Below, piece after piece: positions 1-5,634 of a DNA stretch of 5,634 bases. The notes under the pieces are model-generated. The model worked only from the letters and a program-made list of their open reading frames with translations, was not told the DNA's origin and did not search any database. The position numbers and the translations under genes were made by a program. This DNA comes from Brevundimonas sp. (lineage in GTDB: Bacteria; Pseudomonadota; Alphaproteobacteria; Caulobacterales; Caulobacteraceae): the NCBI GenBank assembly GCA_020253595.1, contig JADCBH010000225.1, positions 1-5,634 of the forward strand. Reading direction: 5' to 3'. Position 1 is the first letter of the stretch, and every line of letters begins with the position of its first letter.

Positions 1-204
1 ATCGGGCGTGTTGGCCCCCCCCCTCAGGTTCAGTTCGGTCAGGCGGTTCTCGGCCACCCACTGGGCGACGACCCGATTCTCCAGCCCCCGCACGCCGTCC
101 ACGTGGGCCTGGGTGGCGCGGGTCAGACCCACGGTCGCGATGGCCAGGATGAAGAGCGCCACCAGCGCCTCCATCAGGGAATAGCCGGACCGGCGAGCGC
201 GCAT
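1..204 (-). CDS. gspI: Minor pseudopilin GspI of the type II secretion system (partial, N-terminal 68 codons)
   Basis: This is a minor pseudopilin, expected to sit with GspJ, GspK and GspH at the tip of the periplasmic pseudopilus. The ATG lies at 204-202 and the frame stays open to the window edge, so the C-terminus is missing. The visible protein begins MRARRSGYSLMEALVAL. This is a class III prepilin signal with predicted cleavage after Gly7, Tyr8 as the new N-terminus and the conserved Glu at +5 (Glu12), followed by a hydrophobic helix to about residue 29. The later stretch WVAENRLTEL (about residues 51-60) is typical of GspI and separates it from GspH and GspJ. The start codon overlaps the gspH stop as TGATG, with an ACGAGG ribosome site 7 nt upstream. 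A run of nine G on the coding strand (positions 23-15) lies near the truncated end and could hide an indel. The identification is firm; the reading beyond the G run is less so. Confidence 0.9.
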   Translation of the reverse strand, partial: MRARRSGYSLMEALVALFILAIATVGLTRATQAHVDGVRGLENRVVAQWVAENRLTELNLRGGANTPD

Positions 205-686
205 CAGGCGGCCTCGTCCGTGACGGGCCGGGCGACGACGTTCAGACCATCGAACTCCACGCGCCAGCGCTGGTCACCCTTGGTGAGGCCGAACGCAGCA
301 ACCGGCTGGGCCCCGTCGGGATCGATGGTGACGGGCGAGGCTGTCTCCAGCCCGATGAGCGTCACCCCCGGCGGCAAGGCATGCCGGTCGGCCAGGGCCT
401 CGAGCCCCTCCGTCGGCTGTCCGTCCGGGCGGACGAAGCCATAGCCCTCGCCATCAAAGGCCAGGGTGAGCGGCCGACGCGTCACCAGAACATCGTCGGC
501 AGCGAGCCTCAGCCGGTCGGCCAGACGGTTGGCCTCGGTCTCCACGCCCATGCCCCGGTCGGCCGCGCCGACGCCCAGGGTGACCACCGCCGCCATGACG
601 CCGACGATGGCCAGGACGACCAGAATCTCCACGAGCGTCATGCCCTCGCGACGGAGCCGCCCGACCTGTCCCCCGACAGAGATCAT
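204..686 (-). CDS. gspH: Minor pseudopilin GspH of the type II secretion system
   Basis: This 160-residue protein is a minor pseudopilin thought to link the GspI-J-K tip to the GspG shaft. It has a 15-residue leader ending LRREG, then MTLVEI, so the prepilin peptidase should cut after Gly15, with Glu20 at +5. A hydrophobic helix runs over residues 16-40, and the rest forms a soluble periplasmic domain. The size and the position directly after gspG and before gspI fit GspH; sequence alone is less diagnostic, because this family diverges strongly outside the N-terminus. The start ATG (686-684) overlaps the gspG stop by one base (TGATG). A purine-rich GGAGAAGAG (701-693) provides a ribosome site at slightly long spacing. 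The stop overlaps the gspI start in the same way, so translation of G, H and I is probably coupled. Confidence 0.9.
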   Translation of the reverse strand: MISVGGQVGRLRREGMTLVEILVVLAIVGVMAAVVTLGVGAADRGMGVETEANRLADRLRLAADDVLVTRRPLTLAFDGEGYGFVRPDGQPTEGLEALADRHALPPGVTLIGLETASPVTIDPDGAQPVAAFGLTKGDQRWRVEFDGLNVVARPVTDEAA

Positions 687-1150
687 CAGCGGCTCTTCTC
701 CGTCAGATCGGCGTCCAGACCCTCGCCGCCTTCCTCGCCGTCCTTGCCGAGGCTGAACAGGTCGTAGGCTCCGCCCTGTCCCGGGCTGCGGTAGACGTAA
801 TCACGACCCCAAGGGTCCTGCGGCAGTTCGGTCAGATAGGGCTCGGCCGGATAGGCGCGCGGTGCGGGCGGCGCGGTCGGGCGCTCGACGAGCGCCTGAA
901 GCCCCTGATCCGTCGTCGGATAGTCACCGTTGTCCAGCCGGTACATGCGCAGGGCCGTCGCCACGGTCTTGAGGTCGGTCTTGGCGACCGTCACACGCGC
1001 TTCGTCCGGCCGACCGATGACGTTGGGCACGATCAGGACGGCGACTACGGCGATGATCGCCAGCACAACGATCATCTCGACCAGAGTCAGGCCAGCCCGC
1101 CGCCCGAGCAGACGACGTCCGCGCTCATGACGCTCAGACGAAGTAATCAT
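686..1150 (-). CDS. gspG: Major pseudopilin GspG of the type II secretion system
   Basis: This 154-residue protein is the main subunit of the periplasmic pseudopilus. Its prepilin signal is a 20-residue basic leader ending GRRAG, followed by LTLVEMIVVLAI. Cleavage is expected after Gly20, with Glu25 at +5. A hydrophobic helix spans 21-43. Further family marks are the DNGDYPTTDQGLQAL stretch (73-87), LPQDPWGRDYVYRSPG (109-124), and the C-terminal loop SLGKDGEEGGEGLDAD (133-148), which matches the known calcium-binding loop of GspG with its acidic residues present. I chose the ATG at 1150: the frame is open upstream to 1645, but the extra residues are unrelated arginine-rich sequence lying antisense to gspL, and no ATG, GTG or TTG falls between Met1 and Gly20. 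The ribosome site is weak (GAGAAA). The gene leads the minus-strand operon and diverges from gspL. Confidence 0.96.
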   Translation of the reverse strand: MITSSERHERGRRLLGRRAGLTLVEMIVVLAIIAVVAVLIVPNVIGRPDEARVTVAKTDLKTVATALRMYRLDNGDYPTTDQGLQALVERPTAPPAPRAYPAEPYLTELPQDPWGRDYVYRSPGQGGAYDLFSLGKDGEEGGEGLDADLTEKSR

Positions 1151-1179
1151 GACACTTTTTCTCGATGGGGCTGCCCGTA

Positions 1180-1207
1180 GCGACAGCCTGTTTTTCGCTG
1201 CTATAGA
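1180..1207 (+). promoter_or_regulatory. Candidate housekeeping promoter for gspL-M-E-F
   Basis: GCGACAG (1180-1186) and GCTATAGA (1200-1207) are 13 bp apart. They resemble the Caulobacter housekeeping sigma-73 pattern (TTGACGS, 10-14 bp, GCTANAWC): the -10 half matches at six of eight positions, the -35 half only at its GAC core and final G. Transcription would start around 1213-1220, leaving a leader of about 35 nt that includes the inverted repeat at 1214-1230. The match is partial and found by eye, so this is a candidate only. No equally good pair is seen for gspG on the other strand. Confidence 0.3.
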
Positions 1208-1213
1208 CCGCCT

Positions 1214-1230
1214 CGTGGCCCTGGACCACG
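1214..1230. repeat. 17-bp imperfect inverted repeat upstream of gspL
   Basis: CGTGGCCCTGGACCACG is a palindrome about a central T, with a single mismatch (C1219 against A1225). It ends 21 bp before the gspL ATG and just downstream of the candidate promoter. This position would suit a repressor operator or a hairpin in the gspL leader. The sequence does not show which protein, if any, binds it. Confidence 0.45.
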
Positions 1231-1251
1231 CCCTTCTGTCACGGACTTCCG

Positions 1252-2382
1252 ATGCCCGGTCGACCCGCCCGTTCGAACCTTCCGAGTCGAGGCTTATGGC
1301 GTATCGTCGATGACAGAATCTTTGCGGTCGACCGCGCCTGGGCGGGGCCGACGACGGTTCTGGTGCCGTCCGAAGACGTCCTGACCCTGACGGTCGACCT
1401 GCCCTTCGCGACCCGCGCCCAACGGCTGTCCAATCTTCCGTATGCGATGGAAGACGCCGTGGCCGAGCCGATTGCCAATCTGCACTTCGCGCTGGGCTAT
1501 GAGGTCGCGCCGCGTCGTCACGTCGCCTTTGTCGTCCGACGGGCCCGGATGGACCGCTGGATCGCGCTTCTGGCAGAGGCCGAACTGGAGCCCTCCGTCC
1601 TGACGCCCGATGCCCTGGCCCTTCCGGTCCCGCCCGAGGGGGCATGGACCGTGAAGATCGAGGGCGATCGCGCCCTGGTTCGGACCGACAACGGCTCAGG
1701 CTTCGCCGTGGCTGTCAGCATGCTGGACGCCGCCTGGGCCGCAGCCGATCAACCCCGGATCTTTCCGTTTGGCGACACCTTGCCGGCAGCCTTGATGGAA
1801 GGCGTGGATGCCTCTGGGGTCACGGTCGATTTCTCGAGCGAACCCCTGCTGATCCTGCCGCCGCTGGACCTGCGCCAAGGGTCCTACGCCGCCATGCGCC
1901 CCACCGACCTCTCCGCCGGCCGCACCCTGGCCTGGGTCGCCGGGATCGGCGTGGTCGCCCACATCGCCATCCTGGGCGTCGATGCCTTGGTGCTGCACGG
2001 CATGGCCGAGCGCAAGGAGGCCGAGGCCCGGGCCGTCCTGCAGTCCGTCGCGCCCCAGGTCGCCGCGACCGACGACCCCGTCGCAGCCGCCGATCGTCTG
2101 CTGCCCGGAGCGGGCGGCGGGGCGAAGCCTTTCACGGGTCTGATGGCCCGAACCTCACAGGCCCTGCCCGGCACGGGCGTCGTCTCCTTCAGCCGCGTGG
2201 CCTATGGGCCCGGCGAGCTGGACATCGCAGTCGTCGTACCTGACGCATCGACGCTGGACGGGGCGGTTCAGGCTCTCAACGCGTCCGGACTGACGGCGAC
2301 GGGCGCACCCGGCGTGGTCGATGCCGCGGCCGCGTCGGGTGGGCTGAACGCGACGCTGATTGTCTCGGAAGGCGTCGGATGA
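1252..2382 (+). CDS. gspL: Type II secretion system inner-membrane protein GspL
   Basis: This 376-residue bitopic protein recruits the ATPase GspE to the inner membrane and pairs with GspM. The N-terminal cytoplasmic domain (about 14-205) carries the GspL pattern: a strand region with VLTLTVDLPFATRAQR (43-58), then LPYAMEDAVAEPI (62-74), and the closing LDLRQGSYA (205-213), equivalent to the NLRQG motif just before the membrane in this family. One transmembrane helix spans about 225-249. The periplasmic part has a charged, likely helical stretch (252-265) and a C-terminal domain (about 308-371) with the strand/helix pattern of the family's ferredoxin-like fold. The length is in the usual GspL range. 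The ATG at 1252 is the first possible start, since the frame is closed upstream at 1204-1206. It is the first gene of the plus-strand operon and its stop overlaps gspM. Confidence 0.93.
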   Translation: MPGRPARSNLPSRGLWRIVDDRIFAVDRAWAGPTTVLVPSEDVLTLTVDLPFATRAQRLSNLPYAMEDAVAEPIANLHFALGYEVAPRRHVAFVVRRARMDRWIALLAEAELEPSVLTPDALALPVPPEGAWTVKIEGDRALVRTDNGSGFAVAVSMLDAAWAAADQPRIFPFGDTLPAALMEGVDASGVTVDFSSEPLLILPPLDLRQGSYAAMRPTDLSAGRTLAWVAGIGVVAHIAILGVDALVLHGMAERKEAEARAVLQSVAPQVAATDDPVAAADRLLPGAGGGAKPFTGLMARTSQALPGTGVVSFSRVAYGPGELDIAVVVPDASTLDGAVQALNASGLTATGAPGVVDAAAASGGLNATLIVSEGVG

Positions 2383-2870
2383 AAGCGCCCGTCCTGATGA
2401 CCCGTCCGGTGCCCGGGCTCGATGCCGCTGCCGCCTGGTATGCTGCCCGTTCGCAGCGAGAGCAGATACTGCTGGCCGGCCTCGGCGTTCTGCTGGCCGG
2501 CACGGTCCTGTGGCTGCTGATGCTGCGCCCCCTGCTCGAGGCCCGGACCGCCTCGGTCGCCCGCATCGCGGCCTATGAAGAGGTCATGGTTCGCGTGCGC
2601 ACGGCGGGGCCTCCCGGCCCGATGGTCGCCGGTCTGGACGGCCCGCTGGAGACCGCAATCCCGAACCAGGCCGCCACCTTCGGCGTCGTCCCGACGGTCA
2701 CCATGGACGGAGACGTCGCGACTGTGACCGTTTCGGAAGGCCGCTACGACAGCCTGATCCCCTGGCTATCGGCGCTGGAGACCTCAGGCGCGAACCTGTC
2801 GTCGGTCGAGCTTCAGCGAGGCAGTCAGCCCGGCGCTGTCAACGCCACCCTGCGGGTCGAACGCCCATGA
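2379..2870 (+). CDS. gspM: Type II secretion system inner-membrane protein GspM
   Basis: This 163-residue bitopic protein partners GspL in the assembly platform. A short cytoplasmic N-terminus with AWYAARSQREQ (19-29) leads into one transmembrane helix at about 30-49, then RPLLEAR and a likely coiled helix (50-73). The periplasmic C-terminal part (about 101-161), with TVTVSEGRYDSLIPWLSALE and a final strand NATLRVER, resembles the small ferredoxin-like domain of GspM. Conservation in this family is low, so the call rests on the REQ-before-helix pattern, topology, size and its place between gspL and gspE. The ATG overlaps the gspL stop as ATGA and has a good ribosome site, GGAAGG (2367-2372), 6 nt upstream. 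A second ATG at codon 7 (2397) is a possible alternative start. Confidence 0.9.
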   Translation: MKAPVLMTRPVPGLDAAAAWYAARSQREQILLAGLGVLLAGTVLWLLMLRPLLEARTASVARIAAYEEVMVRVRTAGPPGPMVAGLDGPLETAIPNQAATFGVVPTVTMDGDVATVTVSEGRYDSLIPWLSALETSGANLSSVELQRGSQPGAVNATLRVERP

Positions 2871-4354
2871 CCCTGGCCGAAGATCGCCCGATCCCAGCCG
2901 CGACCCTGGGCTATGCCTTTGCCCGCCGCCGCGGAGCCATGATCGTCACCGGCGGCGAACGTCCGGTCTGCCTGCACCGCCGCTCCGCGACGCTGGAGAC
3001 CCTTCTGGAGGTCCGCCGCGTCGCCGGGACCGATCTCGCGTTCGAGGCCGTCGACGACGACCGCTTCGACGCTGTTCTTCGTGACCAGACCGGGGGCGAG
3101 GCCGCGCCCGCCGCCGACATCGCCGCCTCAGAAGACGATCTGAAGGCCCTGGCCGACGAGGCCGCCGTCATCGACGACCTGCTGGACAGCCGCGACGATG
3201 CCCCGGTGGTTCGCCTGATCAACGCCCTGTTGCTCCAGGCCATCCGCGACGGTGCCTCGGACATTCACATTGAAGCGGAAGAAAAGCGTCTTGTCGTCCG
3301 CTTCCGCATCGACGGCGTGCTGAGGGAAGTGCTGGAGCCAGCCCGGGCGCTTGCGCCTCTGCTGGTCAGCCGCATCAAGGTCATGGCGCGCCTCGACATC
3401 GCCGAGAAGCGCGTGCCCCACGACGGGCGCGTGACGCTACGCATCGGCGGGCTGGACGTCGACGTCCGCGTCTCGACGATTCCGTCCCAGTACGGCGAGC
3501 GTGTGGTGCTGCGTCTGCTGGACCGTGGCTCGACCAGCCTGGACCTCGCCCAACTCGGCATGAGCGAGCGCGACCTCGCCACCTTCGAGCGCCTGATCGC
3601 CCGGCCGCATGGCGTCATCCTGGTCACTGGCCCGACCGGTTCGGGCAAGACCACGACGCTCTATTCGGCCCTGACGCGCCTGAATAATCGCCGCCGCAAC
3701 ATCATGACGGTCGAAGACCCCATCGAGTATGCGCTGGACGGCATCGGACAGATGCAGGTCAACGCCAAGATCGACCTGACCTTCGCGCGGGGGCTGCGCG
3801 CCATCCTTCGCCAGGACCCTGACGTCATCATGGTGGGCGAGATCCGGGATCATGAGACCGCAGAGGTCGCCGTGCGCGCCTCCATGACCGGTCACCTGAT
3901 GCTGTCGACGCTGCACACCAACACCGCCGTCGGCAGCGTGACGCGGCTGATCGACATGGGCGTCGAACGCTATCTGCTGGCCCCCATGCTGACCGGCCTG
4001 ATCGCCCAGCGGCTGGTGCGCCGCCTCTGCCCCCACTGCCGTCGCGAGGACACGGCGACCGCCGCCGACAGTGAAGTGACGGGCGGTGCCATTCCGGTCG
4101 GGGGTCGCGTCTTCCGCCCGGTCGGCTGCCCACAGTGCCGGGGCGAAGGCTACAAGGGGCGTCTGGGCGTCTATGAAGTCATCGAGGTCGACCCGGCGAT
4201 GCAGCAGGCCGTTCACGACGGGGTGGGCGAGCCCGAGCTGGTGCGTCTGGCTCGCCAGCGCGGTCCGGGCCTGCTGGAAGACGGCGCGGCCAAGGCCATG
4301 GCCGGCGAGACCACGGTGCAGGAGGTCGCGCGCGTGGTCCGCGAGGACGTCTGA
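2867..4354 (+). CDS. gspE: Type II secretion system cytoplasmic ATPase GspE
   Basis: This 495-residue secretion ATPase is a hexameric motor acting under the inner membrane, docked on GspL and GspF. An N-terminal docking domain (about 1-75, with LGYAFARRRGAMIV at 14-27) precedes the N2E domain with ASDIHIE (130-136) and VRFRIDGVLRE (144-154). The RecA-like core carries Walker A GPTGSGKT (255-262, Lys261), the Asp box TVEDPIEY (281-288), Walker B with DPDVIMVGEIRD (317-328, catalytic Glu325), and the His box TGHLMLSTLHTN (341-352). The zinc-binding tetracysteine C-X2-C-X29-C-X2-C is intact (Cys388, 391, 421, 424) and is absent from PilT-type ATPases. The C-terminus LLEDGAAKAMAGETTVQEV is family-typical. 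The length matches full-size GspE. The start overlaps the gspM stop (ATGA) without a clear ribosome site, implying translational coupling. Neighbours gspL/M rule out a type IV pilus PilB. Confidence 0.98.
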   Translation: MTLAEDRPIPAATLGYAFARRRGAMIVTGGERPVCLHRRSATLETLLEVRRVAGTDLAFEAVDDDRFDAVLRDQTGGEAAPAADIAASEDDLKALADEAAVIDDLLDSRDDAPVVRLINALLLQAIRDGASDIHIEAEEKRLVVRFRIDGVLREVLEPARALAPLLVSRIKVMARLDIAEKRVPHDGRVTLRIGGLDVDVRVSTIPSQYGERVVLRLLDRGSTSLDLAQLGMSERDLATFERLIARPHGVILVTGPTGSGKTTTLYSALTRLNNRRRNIMTVEDPIEYALDGIGQMQVNAKIDLTFARGLRAILRQDPDVIMVGEIRDHETAEVAVRASMTGHLMLSTLHTNTAVGSVTRLIDMGVERYLLAPMLTGLIAQRLVRRLCPHCRREDTATAADSEVTGGAIPVGGRVFRPVGCPQCRGEGYKGRLGVYEVIEVDPAMQQAVHDGVGEPELVRLARQRGPGLLEDGAAKAMAGETTVQEVARVVREDV

Positions 4355-5574
4355 TGCCCGTCTTTGCGTGGCAAGCCGTCGACGCCGAGGGCCGCCCCCA
4401 CAAGGGCACCATCGAAGCCGCATCTGATGTCGGCGCGCGCCAGCTGGTCCGCGACCGGGGCCTTTTGCCCACCGGTGTCGCCCTGGCCAATGAACCGGCG
4501 CGGACGCAGGGCGCAGGCATCACCCTGTTCAAGCGCGGAGTCTCGTCCAAGACGCTCTCCGCTGTGACCCGGCAGCTCTCGACCCTGATTGGCTCGGATA
4601 TCCGCATCGAGGAGGCGTTGAGGATCGCGGCCCAGCAGACCGAGGGTCAGCCCGTCGCCGTCGTCCTGAACGACGTGCGCGCGGCCATCCTGGAGGGCCG
4701 CAGCTTCGCCGTCGCGCTGGGTCGCCACCCGAAGGTCTTTCCCGAGTTCTATCGCGCCTCCATCGCTGCAGGCGAGCAGTCGGGCAAGCTGTCGACGGTG
4801 CTGGCCCATCTGACCGAGTTCGTCGGCAACCAGGAGAAGGCGCGGCGCAAGGTCCAGCTTGCGCTGCTCTATCCGGCGCTGCTGGCCGGGGTGTCGCTGC
4901 TGATGATCACCCTGATGATGGTCTATGTGGTGCCCGACATCGTTCGTGTGTTCGTTTCGCGCGGTGCAGAACTTCCCTTCCTGACCCGCGCGCTGATTGC
5001 GCTTTCGGGTTTCGTCCAGAGCTTTGGCGTCTATGTCCTGATTGGGCTGGGGCTGGCGGGCCTCGGCTGGAATCGCTGGCTGGCGATCCCGGCCAACAGC
5101 CGCCGGTTCGCCGAGTTCCTGCTCAAGACCCCGCCGTTCGCCGGCTTCGTCCAGCATTTAAACGCCGCGCGCTTTGCCGGCTCGCTGGCGACGCTGGTTC
5201 GTTCCGATGTGCCGCTGGTCGAGGCGCTGCAGGCCGCAGCTGCCGTGACGCCCAACCGCTTCGCGCGGGAGCGCGCGCTGGTCACCGCCACCCGCGTTCG
5301 CGAAGGCTCGTCCTTGCGCCGCGCCATGGCCGAGGCCGACGTCTTCCCCCCTCTGTTGCTGGCCATCGTCGCGGCGGGCGAGCAGTCGGGCAAGCTGGGG
5401 CTCGGACTGGAGCGCGCGGCGCAAGATCTGGAGCAGGAGCTGGACAGCCTGGTTCAGGCGCTCGTGTCGCTGGTCGAGCCTGGCGTCCTGCTGTTGATGG
5501 GTGGCATCGTGCTGCTGATGGTCCTGGCCATCCTGATGCCGATCGTGAACCTCAATAACCTGGCGGGGTTGTGA
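4354..5574 (+). CDS. gspF: Type II secretion system inner-membrane platform protein GspF
   Basis: This 406-residue polytopic protein forms the core of the inner-membrane platform and is thought to pass motion from GspE to the growing pseudopilus. It begins MPVFAWQAVDAEGRPHKGTI, the usual GspF/PilC N-terminus. Two homologous cytoplasmic T2SSF domains follow, about 68-190 and 270-395, each containing a phenylalanine-proline entry and the motif AAGEQSGKL (138-146 and 340-348). Transmembrane helices are predicted at about 170-193, 222-240 and 375-398. The C-terminus ILMPIVNLNNLAGL is the standard GspF ending, so the gene is complete. The ATG overlaps the gspE stop by one base (TGATG), with ribosome site GAGGA (4343-4347) 6 nt upstream. 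It is the last certain gene of the plus-strand operon, and no hairpin-plus-T terminator follows it. Confidence 0.97.
   Translation: MPVFAWQAVDAEGRPHKGTIEAASDVGARQLVRDRGLLPTGVALANEPARTQGAGITLFKRGVSSKTLSAVTRQLSTLIGSDIRIEEALRIAAQQTEGQPVAVVLNDVRAAILEGRSFAVALGRHPKVFPEFYRASIAAGEQSGKLSTVLAHLTEFVGNQEKARRKVQLALLYPALLAGVSLLMITLMMVYVVPDIVRVFVSRGAELPFLTRALIALSGFVQSFGVYVLIGLGLAGLGWNRWLAIPANSRRFAEFLLKTPPFAGFVQHLNAARFAGSLATLVRSDVPLVEALQAAAAVTPNRFARERALVTATRVREGSSLRRAMAEADVFPPLLLAIVAAGEQSGKLGLGLERAAQDLEQELDSLVQALVSLVEPGVLLLMGGIVLLMVLAILMPIVNLNNLAGL
4771..4791 (+). repeat. 21-bp direct repeat inside gspF, copy 1
   Basis: This stretch encodes GEQSGKL in the first T2SSF domain. It is identical at all 21 bases to positions 5377-5397, which encode the same residues in the second domain. 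The repeat reflects the ancient internal duplication of the GspF family; nucleotide identity at synonymous sites is probably due to biased codon use, possibly with gene conversion. Confidence 0.85.
5377..5397 (+). repeat. 21-bp direct repeat inside gspF, copy 2
   Basis: This is the second copy of the GEQSGKL-coding stretch, identical to 4771-4791 and 606 bp downstream in the same reading frame. Recombination between the copies would delete exactly 202 codons in frame and leave a single T2SSF domain. Confidence 0.85.
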
Positions 5575-5584
5575 GCCGTCTCGG

Positions 5585-5634
5585 CTACAGGCTGCCCTCG
5601 AAACTCACCGGCGCCGTCATGCCGGGGATCAGAC
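5585..5634 (-). CDS. Possible C-terminal end of a convergent gene (partial, unidentified)
   Basis: Reading leftward from the window edge, the minus strand gives LIPGMTAPVSFEGSL and then a TAG stop (5587-5585). Only 15 full codons are visible, too few for a family. Third positions are nearly all G or C and no rare codons appear, which favours real coding. The PGM turn resembles the end of some HlyD-type membrane fusion proteins, but that is a weak hint. It would converge on gspF with a 10-bp gap. A competing plus-strand reading begins with a GTG at 5571 and covers the same bases, so only one of the two is likely real. Confidence 0.35.
   Translation of the reverse strand, partial: LIPGMTAPVSFEGSL

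Larger units (their letters stand above)
1151..1251. promoter_or_regulatory. Divergent intergenic region between gspG and gspL
   Basis: These 101 bp are the only sizeable non-coding stretch and separate the starts of two divergent operons, so promoters for both are expected here. A CTATAG palindrome (1201-1206) lies almost at the centre and could serve as part of a -10 element on either strand. The frame of gspL meets a TAG stop at 1204-1206 with no start codon between it and 1252, which supports the chosen gspL start. No small ORF or RNA gene is apparent. Both flanking genes have weak ribosome sites (GAGA for gspG, GGA at 1243-1245 for gspL). Confidence 0.7.

Noticed and set aside
103..767. 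Several plus-strand frames opposite gspH and gspI
   Set aside because: They are low-complexity, Arg/Ser/Pro-rich frames antisense to clear pseudopilin genes.
1151..1645. N-terminal extension of gspG as a 319-residue protein
   Set aside because: The extra residues are arginine- and serine-rich, unlike any GspG, and lie entirely antisense to the leader region and the first part of gspL. A normal prepilin start exists at 1150.
1644..2243. 199-codon plus-strand frame within gspL
   Set aside because: It is an out-of-frame, arginine/glycine-rich shadow of gspL; the gspL frame has the family motifs and transmembrane helix.
3437..4423. Long minus-strand open frame (328 codons) opposite gspE
   Set aside because: It is antisense to strongly conserved GspE coding sequence, is rich in His, Arg and Gln, and shows no domain or hydrophobic pattern. 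It is a typical high-GC shadow frame.
4213..5157. Long minus-strand open frame (314 codons) opposite the gspE end and gspF
   Set aside because: It has the same shadow composition (Gln, Arg, His, Asp), no recognisable motif, and overlaps two conserved genes.
2867..5574. Reading the ATPase and platform pair as type IV pilus PilB/PilC
   Set aside because: Immediate neighbours gspL and gspM, a GspG with the calcium-loop signature, and minor pseudopilins H and I place them in a T2SS.
5575..5634. Rho-independent terminator after gspF
   Set aside because: Only a short CGGCGCCG palindrome is present, with no stable stem and no T run.
1..5634. CRISPR array, tRNA/rRNA, insertion sequence or attachment site
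   Set aside because: No regularly spaced repeats, RNA gene signatures, transposase motifs or terminal inverted repeats are seen; virtually all bases are coding.

Overview
The window is a near-solid block of type II secretion system (T2SS, general secretory pathway) genes from a high-GC bacterium. G or C at most third codon positions, short ATGA/TGATG gene overlaps and a core-promoter-like GCTA element suggest an alphaproteobacterium, possibly Caulobacterales (Caulobacter/Brevundimonas type). That placement is an inference from composition and style, not a sequence match.

Layout. Positions 1-1150 lie on the minus strand and read right to left: gspG (major pseudopilin), gspH and gspI (minor pseudopilins). 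gspI runs off the left edge, and gspJ and gspK would be expected beyond it. Positions 1151-1251 are a 101-bp divergent intergenic region holding a promoter-like pair, a 17-bp near-perfect inverted repeat and a weaker second inverted repeat. Positions 1252-5574 lie on the plus strand: gspL and gspM (inner-membrane platform), gspE (cytoplasmic ATPase) and gspF (polytopic platform protein). Each start overlaps the previous stop by 4, 4 and 1 nt. The last 60 bp after gspF hold either the C-terminal tail of a convergent minus-strand gene or the first codons of a GTG-started downstream gene; the window cannot settle which.

How they work together. GspE hydrolyses ATP at the cytoplasmic face, docked on the GspL cytoplasmic domain. 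GspL, GspM and GspF form the inner-membrane platform. The platform drives assembly of a periplasmic pseudopilus, made of GspG with a tip of minor pseudopilins including GspH and GspI, which pushes folded exoproteins through the outer-membrane secretin. The secretin (gspD), gspC and the prepilin peptidase (gspO) are not in the window.

All key motifs of the complete genes look intact. The family content is conventional and I found no new biological system. What is noteworthy is the rearranged, divergent gene order (pseudopilins facing L-M-E-F instead of a single C-to-N run), the shared regulatory region, a 9-G run in gspI, and an unusually long arginine-rich GspG leader.
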